NCBI GenBank assembly: GCA_028564925.1
Contig: CM053031.1
Location: forward strand, 164,072,226 to 164,136,225
Length of the DNA: 64,000 nt
DNA from: Lithobates sylvaticus
Taxonomy: Eukaryota; Chordata; Amphibia; Anura; Ranidae
Direction of reading: 5' to 3'
Below are positions 44,295-53,503 of the stretch, one piece after another. The notes beneath the pieces were generated by a model. The model had not been told where the DNA came from and searched no databases. It saw nothing but the letters and a program-made list of their open reading frames with translations. Every line of letters begins with the position of its first letter. The stretch's first letter is position 1. The position numbers were made by a program, and so were the translations under genes.

Positions 44295-45450
44295 AATTTT
44301 AATATTTTTACCGCCATGTTATATCTGCCAGTGGGGGTGGGGTGGGGTGGGGGGGGGGGACAGGGGTAGATGGTTTAGTACCAGGGAAGGAAAAGGGAGA
44401 ATAAGTTAAGTTAGAAAAGAAAAGAGAAGGATTGGTAATAAACTACCAAGTAGGGGCCAGGTCTAACACCTGGTCCCTATAGTGTTGTTTTAAACCTGCG
44501 CGTGTCGATGGGGGAGTCTAGAGACGTCCCCCAGCGAGATGCGCTAACCTATGTGGAGGAGTGGTAGGTCAGTGTCCATAAAGGAGAGCTCCCCGCCGCC
44601 CCCCACCCCTCTGGTGTAACTAATCTGTATGCATATGCACCTGTATCTAATATCAGCTGTATCTAATAACAACCAAATCGAAAAAGAACATATATCACAT
44701 CAAAGAGTATAACAATAAAAATACCCATGAAAAATAAAAGAAGAGAGAACGTAAAAAAGATATAATTGGGAACATAATAGAGCAGTCTAACTGTTATGCA
44801 AACACATCTGTGCCATTCGGTAGTGACTATCTAAATGACCCCAGCTAGTGTCCCGCTTCAGCCCAACAAAACAAAAAAAAATGGGGGGGGGGGTTAGACA
44901 CTGTCCTCGTATAAGCCCCTGGTAACAAAGGATAAAACCTGTAGCGCCCCTGTAGTCCAGCTGGTGTTAGCCTCGGATCTCTCGTCTACATCATTGAGTC
45001 ACTGTATAAAGATTCCTCTGCCTGCCCAGCATGAGTATGTTGGTGGCTTGCAGCAGTAAGTTCTGTGTGAGCGGCATGGTCGTAGGCGAGTCTATCTTGA
45101 GCTCTAATGGGTGCTGCTGGAGATCCGTGGTGTCCCGTAAAAATGTCTTGGGGCCAATAATGTGGTGTACAGTGGGTGTCCAACACCTGATCTATAGCTC
45201 TCAGGGGATGGTAGCAGGTGACTGCCATAGATCCTTCCGTGTTGGGGCGTTCTCTGTGGGGGGGGGGGGTGGGCTCTCTCGGCCAAAGGGAGGGTAGTGT
45301 CTCTGTTGCCAGGGGAGGTGTGCCAGCGGGAGCCCTGTAACGGCTGGGGCTATGTCAACAGCTCACTTAAACAGAGTCTGTGACACAGGAATCAGCAATG
45401 ACTGCTCCATTAGAAAGTGAGAACTGAGTGCAGGTAAGATCATATAACAC
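44295..45450. other. LINE inter-ORF region, no gene
   Basis: G-rich stretches (44340-44360, 44882-44894, 45258-45270) and AT-rich sequence with no conserved frame. An ORF1-ORF2 spacer of over 1 kb is long for an L1-type element and may itself include an insertion, but I see no duplication to prove it. Confidence 0.5.
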
Positions 45451-46626
45451 TTATGATTCACGTACCACTTCCTGAGATGCATCTCTGGGTCTGCGACGGC
45501 TCCTCTGTCGCCTGGGAGTGAAATCCTCTCTCTGTCTGGCGGTGTATGGACGTCCTTGCGTGCTCGGGAGGAGGGCCAGCCAGTTAGGCACTTCAAATGG
45601 TTCCGCACCCAAGAAGGTAAATAATTCAGGCAGGGAGTCCGGCTTGCGTAGGTTGAAGTACCTCTGATCTCTTCTAAATGTCACTGAAAGTGGGTACCCC
45701 CAGCGATAAGTAACTTGTCTCCTGCGGGCTAGATCTAGTATGGGTTTCAGCAGGGCTCTCCTTTGCAGCATGGCCCTGGAAAGATCTGGCAATATTTTCA
45801 GTTGCACTCCATCAAATTCCAGGTCTCCCGCTTCCCATGCTTTCCGGAGTACCTGCTCTTTATGTACGTAATGGTGAAGCCTGCAAATAACGTCCCGTGG
45901 CCTCAGGTGGTCCGCTGATTTAGGGCCCAGCTTCCTATGGATTCGATCAATGACGAGTCTTTCTGGGAGTTGGACCCCTTCTATGGCTCTGAAGATAGCT
46001 GTTGCTGTGTCTACCAGGTCTTCTGGGCCCGTAGCCTCTGGCAAGCCCCGGATTCGCAGGTTGTTCCTGCGACTCCGGTCCTCCATTTCTTCCACGCGGA
46101 GCTGCTGGTCGATCAGGGCCTCTGCCTGCGCGGTTTGTGTTTTCTCCACCGCCGTGACACGTCTCTCCATAGCTGCCAGCGAGGACTCTCCTGTCTCTAG
46201 TCTGGAGGTGAGTGTGTTAATATCTGCTCTAACCGCCTTCAGCTCTTTGCGGTGCGCGGTTTCTACCGTGTTAATCAATGCAGCAATATCAGCTTTCGTC
46301 AGTAACGCTTGCAGAAGCGCTCGCAGTTCTGGGTCTACGCCACTCATCCGGAAGGATACCTGTGAGGGCTCCCCCTCCTCCTGGTGGATGTCACCCGGGA
46401 AATCGCTATATGAGTCAGCTAATTGCGATCCTATAAGCGGGGATAAGGAGACGAGAGGCGACCTTTCCTCCGACTCCTCTGCACGTGGCGCCGCCATTTT
46501 GAGCTCCGGTGAGCCGAGCTGAGATTGTAGGAAAAGCCTTCTGATTTCTCCAGAGGATGGGGTCTGAGAAGTGGGTTTTACAATCTTATTGTTCTTCTTA
46601 GTGTTTCTTTTCTTTGAAGTGTGCAT
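45451..46626 (-). CDS. LINE ORF1 RNA-binding protein, intact
   Basis: A 391-codon uninterrupted frame. Residues 1-95 are basic then acidic and disordered. About 100-185 form a coiled coil (LINTVETAHRKELKAVRADI, SRLETGESSLAAMERRVTAV) for trimerisation. RRNNLRIRGLPE at 186-197 opens the RRM-like domain. IDRIHRKLGPKSADHLRPRD near 233-252 and RDVICRLHHY are typical of the L1 ORF1p RRM and C-terminal domain, followed by VTFRRDQRYFNLRKPDSLPE. The very end is Arg-rich. It would coat LINE RNA and act as a chaperone in the cytoplasmic particle. The lack of stops supports a young copy. Confidence 0.92.
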   Translation of the reverse strand: MHTSKKRNTKKNNKIVKPTSQTPSSGEIRRLFLQSQLGSPELKMAAPRAEESEERSPLVSLSPLIGSQLADSYSDFPGDIHQEEGEPSQVSFRMSGVDPELRALLQALLTKADIAALINTVETAHRKELKAVRADINTLTSRLETGESSLAAMERRVTAVEKTQTAQAEALIDQQLRVEEMEDRSRRNNLRIRGLPEATGPEDLVDTATAIFRAIEGVQLPERLVIDRIHRKLGPKSADHLRPRDVICRLHHYVHKEQVLRKAWEAGDLEFDGVQLKILPDLSRAMLQRRALLKPILDLARRRQVTYRWGYPLSVTFRRDQRYFNLRKPDSLPELFTFLGAEPFEVPNWLALLPSTQGRPYTARQREDFTPRRQRSRRRPRDASQEVVRES

Positions 46627-47391
46627 ATTGCTCCGTTTACTGGTGTATCTGGGGTATGTGGGGGATGGCCGGGAGCTCAGGGGAGCATATCTATTTAGCC
46701 ATGTCTGGGTCCCTCTATCTTCTAATGGGCTTTAGTTTCAGTGGATGGGGAGTACCTGGAGTACCAAGATGGCCGCCGCTTCCAGGTAGGCCGAAGCCCC
46801 GGCCTGTCCTATGCAGTGTGCCCGGATCCGTTCCCCTGGCTGTGTGGGCCCTCCCGTCTGGCTAAGGCGTTGGGGATCTGGAGGGTGAGGTAGCCCAGGT
46901 CTCGGAGGGGGGGTGGGGGCGACCCCCTCCCGGTACTCACTGTGTTCCGTTGCTTTAGGAGGGCCGGACTGGTCGGCCGCACGTGGCGTCAGGCCCTGGA
47001 GGGCCAGGTCTTCACAGTGGGGTTTCCGGATGGTTCTGTGGGGGCCGTATTCCTCGTTCCGCTGGCGGTGTATAGGCCGGTATTGCGGAGAGGTGCGCTG
47101 TGCGGAGGTGTCGGGCAGGCCGTCCCAGGCAAGGAGGGTGGCTGCCTCGCGTCTAGGCCCCAAGATGGCGCTGGGTGTATCGCGGCTCCAGTCTGGATAG
47201 CGGAAGGCCCGGTTGGCCAAAATTAGGTGAAATGTGGATCCAGATGAATCGGGAGGTATCTAGGCCCCGGTGCTAGTAAAGAGGGGCTGAAGTAGGGCCC
47301 AGGTGGCTGTGGATGGCTGCAATAATTTTCCTCCCTGGTCGGAGCTAAGCTCCCGCACGTCCTTCCTGTTGGACGACCAGCCACGCCCCTC
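46627..47391 (-). promoter_or_regulatory. LINE 5' untranslated region, likely internal promoter
   Basis: GC-rich, with CpG clusters (GGCGCCATCTTGG-type motif near 47155-47170 and GGCGGCCATCTTGG near 46768-46782). These ATGG/CCATNTT motifs resemble YY1 sites, which help start transcription in mammalian L1. Minus frames here are GC artefacts with no known match. Confidence 0.45.
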
Positions 47392-47585
47392 TGCATGTTT
47401 TTTTCATATATATAGACATTTCCCATAAATTTATTATTCCTTTTCATGCTCTTTCTCCAGACCCCATGAATATCGGGATGCACCTTTCATTGGGAATGCG
47501 ATGATCCCCGTGTAGGCCCTTTCAGGAAACCTTGTTGGGCATTTCTTTGTTCAATTTTGAGCATGCAGTGAAAGACAAAAAAAAC

Positions 47586-47860
47586 GGAAAATTCCTATCA
47601 AAATACTTACCGTAATTTTCCTTTCCTGATGGACTCCATGGCAGCCAACGTGTGGGTTTAGTCCCGCCTCCACTACCCTATAGGACGTTACTCCCATAAA
47701 TCTTTGCTCCCTGCCAGAGGCCGTGTTCGGTAACTATCCTACTCCAGCCATTTGGGAGGGAACTACGGCTGCCATGGAGTCCATCAGGAAAGGAAAATTA
47801 CGGTAAGTATTTTGATAGGAATTTTCCGTTTTCCTGACAGACTCCATGGCAGCCAACGTG
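47586..47860. repeat. DIRS right inverted repeat and internal complementary region
   Basis: 47586-47645 and 47768-47828 are inverted copies of each other (GGAAAATTACGGTAAGTATT and its complement). 47645-47733 is the inverted partner of 53134-53224 (ATAGGACGTTACTCCCATAA and its complement). The internal complementary region lets the linear cDNA close into a circle in the DIRS replication model. Confidence 0.85.
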
Positions 47861-47916
47861 TGGGAAATAACTCGCCATACACACCCGGGTGGGCAAAATG
47901 CTGAACAAACAAAGAT

Positions 47917-50682
47917 TTATTTGACACCGTCAATTGACAAAACTTTAGCACCAAAATCAACTGAAGACAGAGCCGCTGGCTCAACACAGTAGTGTGACAT
48001 AAAAGTATGGATTGACGACCAAGACGCCGCTCTGCATATCACATCAGGAGCTACATGGCGCGAGGCTGCCCACGAAGTTGAGAGACTTCTGGTTGAGTGT
48101 GCTGTCACCGCCTGAGGAGGAGCCAAACCCTTCTCCTTATACGCCCACTGGATCGCTTGAACTATCCAAGCAGCAATAGATCTGACTGATGCTCGGGAGC
48201 CCCTGTGTTTTCCATAGAACAGGACGAAGAGATAGTCCGACTGGCGGAATGAGGCTGTAACTTCCAAGTATTGTTTCAGGGAACCCCCAACATCCAGAGG
48301 GTGAACATCTGAGACTCCAGTGGACCTGAAGGTGGGTAGAGAAATTTCTTGATTCTGGTGAAAAACTGAGGTGACTTTAGGGTTTGACCCTAACATCGGA
48401 ACCAGAACCACTCTGTCTGGAAAGAAGGTTAGGAAAGGTTCTTTGGCTCCTAGAACCTGGATTTCAGACACCCTCTTCGCCGAGGTGACGGCCACTAAAA
48501 AAGCGGTTTTTAACGTAAGCTCTCTGACCGAAAGCGGCTTGTCCAGATGAGAAAAAAAGTCCAAAACAAGAGGCAGATCCCACTTAGGGAATCTTGGCTT
48601 CCTTTGGGGTCTCAATCTCATTGCCCCTTTGAAAAATTGTTGGATAAGGGCATGTTTGGCCCATGACACTCCCGTGAAGGCGGAAATAGCTGACACCTGA
48701 ACACGAAGGGAACTGACCGACAAAGGTAGGTCCAGACCTGACTGCAGAAAACTTAGGATGTCCTGAACTGCCGGGGAACCACATGAATTGGCTCTGGAAG
48801 ACATATGGGATGAAAATCTTGCCCAGATCCGCTCATATACTTTGTTGGTGCTACGCCTCCTTGCACTCAGGAGGGTGGGAATAGCCTCCTTGGGACACCC
48901 TAGTGCCTCCAACCTTCCCCTCTCAAGAACCAGGCCTTCAACTGTAGGTGACCTGGACACGGGTGGAGGATCGTGCCCTGGGAGAGCAGGTCCCGACGGG
49001 TCGGAAGAGGAACTGGGTCTCGGAAGCTGAGCAGAGACAGGAGAGGAAACCACGGTCTGTTGGGCCAGTGTGGGATTATAGCCACCATCTCCACTTCCTC
49101 CCATCTGAGTCTCCTCAGGAATTGAAAGATGATCGGAGTTGGAGGGAAGGCATAGGCTGTGCGGAACCACCAGCGCTCCGTTAGTGCATCCACCCCGTAG
49201 GCTTGTGGATCCCTGAACCGCGAGTAGTATCTCGCCATCTTCCTGTTGTACTGGGAGGCAAAGAGATCCACTTCTGGAGAGATCCCTAGGGATACCACCC
49301 AACTGAACACCTCCTCGTGCAGAGCCCACTCGTTGTTGTCCAGCTGCACCCTTGAGAGAAAGTCCGCTTGGACGTTGAGAACCCCGGGAACATAGGTTGC
49401 CGTCAAGTTGGCTAGATTCCTCTGTGCCCAACGCATGATAGGTTCCACTTCTGCCAGTAGGGAACGACTCCTGGTGCCCCCTTGTTTCCTTATGTAGGCA
49501 ACAGCTGTTGTGTTGTCCAATCTGAGAACAACCGACTCTCCCGATATCAGATGAGGGAAGGCCACCAGAGCTAGAAAGGCTGCACGCAACTCCAGGACGT
49601 TCGAGACTATCCCTCGAGAGGGAAAGTCCCAAGTGCCCTGAGCCACCTCCATCAGACAATGGGCCCCCCAGCCTCTGTTGCTGGCATCTGATGTTACTGT
49701 TATCCACCTGATCGGAAGAAGGGAATGGCAATTCAGTAGGTTCTCTCGCTGAAGCCACCAGAAGAGGGAACTCCTCATGATTTGAGTGACACGAATCGTC
49801 TGGACTTTGTCTCCCGACCACTGGAGAAGAAACCCCTTCTGAAAAGGACGCATTCTCCACTGTGCCCACTTCACCATCGGAATTGTAGACACCATGGTGC
49901 CTATGACCTTCAGGCAATACCGGGTGCTGAGATGGGGAGACGCGAGAGCCAGGTGGATCCTGTCTCGCACTATTCTGACCTTTTCCTCGGGCAGAGAGAT
50001 GGTACCTCTCACCGTGTTGAAGAACGCTCCCAGGAACACGAGATACTGTGAAGGTTCCAGCTGGCTTTTTTCCATATTCAGGAGCCATCCGAACTCCTTG
50101 AGCGTTGAGATGGTCTGATCTCTGTGATCTACCAGACAACTTCTGTCCTGAGCCAACAAGAGTAGATCGTCCAGGTAGTGATGGATCCGGATTTTTCTGA
50201 TCCTTAGTAGAGCTACGATTGCTAGTAGGACCTTCGAGAAGGTACGTGGAGAAGTGGACAGACCGAAGGGAAGGCAAGTGAATTGTAAATGAACCCGGTC
50301 TATGGAGAACCGCAGGAACTGTTGAAAGTCTGTTGCGACGGGCACGTGGAAGTAGGCGTCTTTTAGGTCTATGGAGACCATCCAATCCCCTGGCTGTACT
50401 GACTGTTGGATTGTGGCCAGGGTCTCCATCTTGAACCTCTCCTTCTTTATGAAGCGGTTCAGATATGTCAGGTCTATTACGGGTCTCCACGCCCCGCTCT
50501 TCTTCTGGACTAAGAAAAGAGGGGAATATATTCCCATACCACGTTGCTCGACTGGCACGGGAATAGCTGCGCCTTGTTCCAATAAAGATTTTACGTAGGT
50601 TGAAAGTATCATCCTTTTTCCTTCTGATGTTGGAATGGATGTGGGGACACACCTGCACTTGGGGACCCTGCTGAACGTCCAA
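47917..50682 (-). CDS. DIRS tyrosine recombinase frame
   Basis: A 921-codon frame; its first two thirds overlap the RT/RNase H frame and only the last 330 or so residues look like a protein domain. That part has the tyrosine-recombinase core: TAFLVAVTSAKRVSEIQVLG (first Arg), AHSTRSLSTSWA (His-x-x-Arg) and SIHTFMSHYCVE (nucleophile Tyr). It would join the circular DNA intermediate to the target by strand exchange. Overlapping frames in this arrangement are usual in DIRS elements. Confidence 0.85.
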   Translation of the reverse strand: MDVQQGPQVQVCPHIHSNIRRKKDDTFNLRKIFIGTRRSYSRASRATWYGNIFPSFLSPEEERGVETRNRPDISEPLHKEGEVQDGDPGHNPTVSTARGLDGLHRPKRRLLPRARRNRLSTVPAVLHRPGSFTIHLPSLRSVHFSTYLLEGPTSNRSSTKDQKNPDPSLPGRSTLVGSGQKLSGRSQRSDHLNAQGVRMAPEYGKKPAGTFTVSRVPGSVLQHGERYHLSARGKGQNSARQDPPGSRVSPSQHPVLPEGHRHHGVYNSDGEVGTVENASFSEGVSSPVVGRQSPDDSCHSNHEEFPLLVASAREPTELPFPSSDQVDNSNIRCQQQRLGGPLSDGGGSGHLGLSLSRDSLERPGVACSLSSSGGLPSSDIGRVGCSQIGQHNSCCLHKETRGHQESFPTGRSGTYHALGTEESSQLDGNLCSRGSQRPSGLSLKGAAGQQRVGSARGGVQLGGIPRDLSRSGSLCLPVQQEDGEILLAVQGSTSLRGGCTNGALVVPHSLCLPSNSDHLSIPEETQMGGSGDGGYNPTLAQQTVVSSPVSAQLPRPSSSSDPSGPALPGHDPPPVSRSPTVEGLVLERGRLEALGCPKEAIPTLLSARRRSTNKVYERIWARFSSHMSSRANSCGSPAVQDILSFLQSGLDLPLSVSSLRVQVSAISAFTGVSWAKHALIQQFFKGAMRLRPQRKPRFPKWDLPLVLDFFSHLDKPLSVRELTLKTAFLVAVTSAKRVSEIQVLGAKEPFLTFFPDRVVLVPMLGSNPKVTSVFHQNQEISLPTFRSTGVSDVHPLDVGGSLKQYLEVTASFRQSDYLFVLFYGKHRGSRASVRSIAAWIVQAIQWAYKEKGLAPPQAVTAHSTRSLSTSWAASRHVAPDVICRAASWSSIHTFMSHYCVEPAALSSVDFGAKVLSIDGVK

Positions 50683-50927
50683 GTGTGTCCTGAGGAAACC
50701 GTCCTGACAGTCCAGAAATCCTGGATTGAGGCCGCCCAGACGTGCCGAAAAAGGAGCAGGCGAGCTCCCACCCGGTCCGTCTGGACGGGCTCGCTCTCAA
50801 AAGGACTTGGTCGGTTGTTTGTCACCCGACAAACTGCTTTTTGTAGCCTTTTTGAAAGATGATTGCCTGGACCTCCAAGATCTGGAGAATTCCTTCCCGG
50901 GCCTGTAACTGCGTGCCTCCCTGGCAC
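48900..50927 (-). CDS. DIRS reverse transcriptase/RNase H
   Basis: A 675-codon frame. The RT core starts at SPLFLVQKKSGAWRPVIDLT (about 135-154), with SIDLKDAYFHVPV (first catalytic Asp about 187), LPFGLSTSPRTFSK and YLDD at 251-254. RNase H follows: TSDASNRGWGAH (Asp 414), LELRAAFLAL (Glu 446) and VLRLDNTTAVAYI (Asp 470). The frame ends in a Ser/Pro-rich tail near 48900. The protein copies element RNA into the DNA circle. It overlaps gag by about 130 bp at its start and the recombinase frame for most of its length. Confidence 0.9.
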   Translation of the reverse strand: MPGRHAVTGPGRNSPDLGGPGNHLSKRLQKAVCRVTNNRPSPFESEPVQTDRVGARLLLFRHVWAASIQDFWTVRTVSSGHTWTFSRVPKCRCVPTSIPTSEGKRMILSTYVKSLLEQGAAIPVPVEQRGMGIYSPLFLVQKKSGAWRPVIDLTYLNRFIKKERFKMETLATIQQSVQPGDWMVSIDLKDAYFHVPVATDFQQFLRFSIDRVHLQFTCLPFGLSTSPRTFSKVLLAIVALLRIRKIRIHHYLDDLLLLAQDRSCLVDHRDQTISTLKEFGWLLNMEKSQLEPSQYLVFLGAFFNTVRGTISLPEEKVRIVRDRIHLALASPHLSTRYCLKVIGTMVSTIPMVKWAQWRMRPFQKGFLLQWSGDKVQTIRVTQIMRSSLFWWLQRENLLNCHSLLPIRWITVTSDASNRGWGAHCLMEVAQGTWDFPSRGIVSNVLELRAAFLALVAFPHLISGESVVLRLDNTTAVAYIRKQGGTRSRSLLAEVEPIMRWAQRNLANLTATYVPGVLNVQADFLSRVQLDNNEWALHEEVFSWVVSLGISPEVDLFASQYNRKMARYYSRFRDPQAYGVDALTERWWFRTAYAFPPTPIIFQFLRRLRWEEVEMVAIIPHWPNRPWFPLLSLLSFRDPVPLPTRRDLLSQGTILHPCPGHLQLKAWFLRGEGWRH

Positions 50928-52227
50928 GGTCTTGACCTTGCTTCCTTGGAAACGAACCTCTGGGATTTTGTTGGCGCCTGTCTTGGGGAAGGAACCCAGA
51001 CTTACCGCCCGTGGCCCGAGTTATAGCACTATCCAACCTATTCCCAAACAAAGACGAACCGTCAAAGGGGATCCGGCACCAAACCTGCTTAGATGCCGGG
51101 TCGGCCAGCCAAGGGCGGAGCCACAGGGCACGCTTGGCAGTCACAGAGGACAGCATAACTCGAGACAAGAGACGAATAATGTCAATTGAGGCCTCCCCCA
51201 AGAAAGCCGAGGCCAGTCTCAGCTCCTGTATAGGAGAACTCCTGGCTAGCTCTTCTGAGACACCCCTGAGTGTCTCGTCGACACTGTCGGACCAGACCTC
51301 CATTGCTCTAGACAAGGCCGCCAGAGCCAGGGCCGGTTTACAGGCCGTGCCAGCCATAAGGTAGACCCGCTTCAGGTCAGAATCAATTCTCCTGTCTAGA
51401 GCGTCCTTGAAGGAGACCGTGTCCTCTAAGGGAAGGGTCACATGTCTGACCAACCGCATTACTGCCGCATCCACTAGGGGGGGTGATTCCAGCTGTTTTA
51501 CCTCTTCTTCTCTGAATGGGTACAGCTTCTGAATTTTTGGCAGGAGAGAGTTCTTCTTCTCTACCTTTCCCCATTCTTCCGTAATAACCTCTCCTAGTTC
51601 TGACAGAAAAGGAAAACTGATCCGCTCCTTCTTTAATTGTTTGAAAAATTTTCTCTGCTTCGCTGGAGCCGTCACCGGCTCTTCCCAATTCAAGGTTTCC
51701 TTGATGGCTTTGACCAAAGGAGGGAGCAGAGCAAAATCAAAACCGGAACCAGCCACATCTTCCTCAGATTCACTATCGGAGAGATCCGCGGATGGATGGC
51801 TTGGTAACGAGGCTTCCCAAGTATCTTGAACCTGGGTATCCCTCACAGGAGATTTGGGCGACTCTACAGGAGATACATGAGGGGCTTCCAGCTCCTTTAA
51901 GCTGTCCTTGACCATCTTCTCCACCATAGACTTTAACTGTTGGCCAGAGTCAGTCCTTTCTCCAGTCGCCTTTACGTAACAGGCATCACAAAGGGACTTG
52001 TCCCTAGGGACTTGAGCCCTACACCCCCAGCATGACCCTTCAGAATGGCTGGGGCGAGTCGTGGAAGAGCGGGATGGTTCCCGGCTACGATGACTGGATC
52101 TCGCAGAAGAACCATGGTGTCTAGATCTGGAAGAGGAGTGCCGGCGGGATTTTGATGAACCGCTTCCTTTATGCGAACTCCGGTGTTGAGTAGACCTGGA
52201 AGGGCTGAAAGAAAAAGACAGATCCAC
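50797..52227 (-). CDS. DIRS Gag-like protein
   Basis: A 476-codon frame. The first 60 residues are Ser/Arg/His-rich. CWGCRAQVPRDKSLCDACY (about 67-85) is a CX2C...CX2C zinc-binding motif. A helix-rich part follows (SSVEKMVKDSLKELEAP; later LYPFREEEVKQLESP, PLEDTVSFKDALDRRID) and a basic C-terminus. This layout is typical of DIRS gag. It lies directly upstream of RT and overlaps it. It probably packages RNA. Confidence 0.8.
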   Translation of the reverse strand: MDLSFSFSPSRSTQHRSSHKGSGSSKSRRHSSSRSRHHGSSARSSHRSREPSRSSTTRPSHSEGSCWGCRAQVPRDKSLCDACYVKATGERTDSGQQLKSMVEKMVKDSLKELEAPHVSPVESPKSPVRDTQVQDTWEASLPSHPSADLSDSESEEDVAGSGFDFALLPPLVKAIKETLNWEEPVTAPAKQRKFFKQLKKERISFPFLSELGEVITEEWGKVEKKNSLLPKIQKLYPFREEEVKQLESPPLVDAAVMRLVRHVTLPLEDTVSFKDALDRRIDSDLKRVYLMAGTACKPALALAALSRAMEVWSDSVDETLRGVSEELARSSPIQELRLASAFLGEASIDIIRLLSRVMLSSVTAKRALWLRPWLADPASKQVWCRIPFDGSSLFGNRLDSAITRATGGKSGFLPQDRRQQNPRGSFPRKQGQDRAREARSYRPGKEFSRSWRSRQSSFKKATKSSLSGDKQPTKSF

Positions 52228-53130
52228 CGTGTCAGCGGAACATCACCTATGATGATGTTCCACCCTCCCCCTCCCCCAGCAGGCACCCCAGGGAATGCCC
52301 CCCCAAAATACCTGCTGCGAGAGGGCTGGCCACTAGCAGGCGGTGACGGCACAAGTGGTCCGGGAAGGTCCATTATGCTGCAAACAGAATTGACCCAAAT
52401 CAAAAACTACAAAAAAACATTAACACAAAGACAGCAGAGCAGGCCACCGAGGATTCCCTACCTTTTGTAGCAAAAACGGGCTCTCTGGAGTGCTTCTGCA
52501 GACTTACAGGCATTCCAGAGCCTGAAATCTGTCTTTCCCCTTTTAAATTTGCCGCCTATCGTGACGTCATCAGCGCGACGGCCACGATGCTAGTGCGCAT
52601 GCGCGAATACCGCTACGCGCATGCGCGAACCAAGCCTCGTTCTCGCGCTGGCTCTGCGCATGCGCAGAACGACCGCGCGGCGAACGAGGAAGGGACACGG
52701 CGGCTGGAACGCACAAGGAACCAGCCGCCATGATGACCAGACACACCGCACCAGCGGTGTATGGGGACACAGGAAAGGCACAAAACAACACTGCCACAAC
52801 AACAGAAACAGGCTGCCATGCAGAACTCACCCCTCCTGTGAACGATCGTTTGGCCGAAGGTAGGAAAGACTTACATGCCGGACTTTGTAGGGGGAAACAG
52901 TCACCTGCTAGTAGCCAGGATTAACGACCATAACGCGGTTCTGCCTTGTCAGTGACCAGGAACACACCTCTTCAGCGCCTCTTCCATATGCCCCTTTCCA
53001 TACTCCGCTAGTAGCCAGAGCTTATTGGAAATGTGCGACTCCCAGTCGCTCGGCCAGTCCGTATCACAGGGGGGAACGATAATCTTCAGGTAGAAAGACA
53101 TAGTATAGGTCCTTCGGAGGAGGACAAAAA
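52228..53130 (-). promoter_or_regulatory. DIRS 5' leader, likely promoter
   Basis: CpG-rich segment with GACGTCATCAGCGCG (CRE-like) and three GCGCATGCGCGAA/GAA motifs (52595-52670, NRF-1-like), upstream of gag and inside the left inverted repeat. Similar GCGCATGCGC motifs occur in the Penelope-like elements of this window. Confidence 0.45.
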
Positions 53131-53466
53131 AAGAACACGGCCTCTGGCAGGGAGCAAAGATTTATGGGAGTAACGTCCTATAGGGTAGTGGAGGCGGGAC
53201 TAAACCCACACGTTGGCTGCCATGGAGTCTGTCAGGAAAGCTTTTTTTCTTGGGTCAGATTCATTGTTTCCAAGTTTCTCTCCCTTGAAATATTGTCTCT
53301 GTGGAAACCAATCAATGCTTTCGCATACATTTTTGACTATTTGGATATTGGTATGTATGTCAGGCCTTTTGTCGGGTACTACAGTTGGTGGTTTTCCCAT
53401 TTTCAGATTTTTTCCTAAAAGTTTGTTTGTTCTTGTTTTTTGTTTTCTCAGAATTTTTTACACTTA

Positions 53467-53503
53467 CCTTTGATCAAGGGATCTATTCCCGAAACATGTC
53501 AGG
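53467..53503 (+). ncRNA. hammerhead-ribozyme-like motif of PLE-3
   Basis: The order is outer strand CCT, TTGATCAA, inner stem GGGA, loop TCTAT, TCCC, GAAACATGTC, closing strand AGG. The two constant boxes and the GUC triplet are shared with PLE-1; both helices have different bases that still pair. The third core position (C in place of G8) suggests this copy is a degraded ribozyme. Confidence 0.55.

Larger units (their letters stand above)
40036..47391 (-). mobile_element. L1/Tx1-type LINE, 7.4 kb, near full length
   Basis: A minus-strand non-LTR retrotransposon flanked by the 12-bp duplication TGCATGTTTTTT (40024-40035 and 47392-47403). The 5' end (47391) starts GAGGGGCGTGGCTGG. A 5' untranslated region of about 0.76 kb precedes ORF1 (46626-45451). 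After a 1.15-kb spacer comes ORF2 (44294-40526), then a 3' part with a long G/C-skewed run (40366-40442) and a terminal A-rich tail (T run at 40037-40046). The full-length 5' end and the crisp duplication suggest a fairly young insertion, but ORF2 is broken in its second half. Confidence 0.9.
47586..53244 (-). mobile_element. DIRS-1-type tyrosine-recombinase retroelement, looks whole
   Basis: A 5.66-kb element with inverted terminal repeats (about 47618-47733 against 53134-53240, sharing ACTCCATGGCAGCCAACGTG). In element order it has gag (52227-50797), RT/RNase H (50927-48900), an overlapping tyrosine-recombinase frame (50682-47917), and an internal complementary region near 47734-47860 that repeats parts of both ends. 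DIRS elements replicate through a circle and insert with recombinase rather than integrase, so no target duplication is expected and none is seen. All three frames are long and it looks whole, hence young. It lies inside the PLE-3 remnant. Confidence 0.9.

Noticed and set aside
46738-47226. Open frames on both strands in the LINE 5' region
   Set aside because: GC-rich untranslated region; no match to ORF1, and opposite strands are open together.
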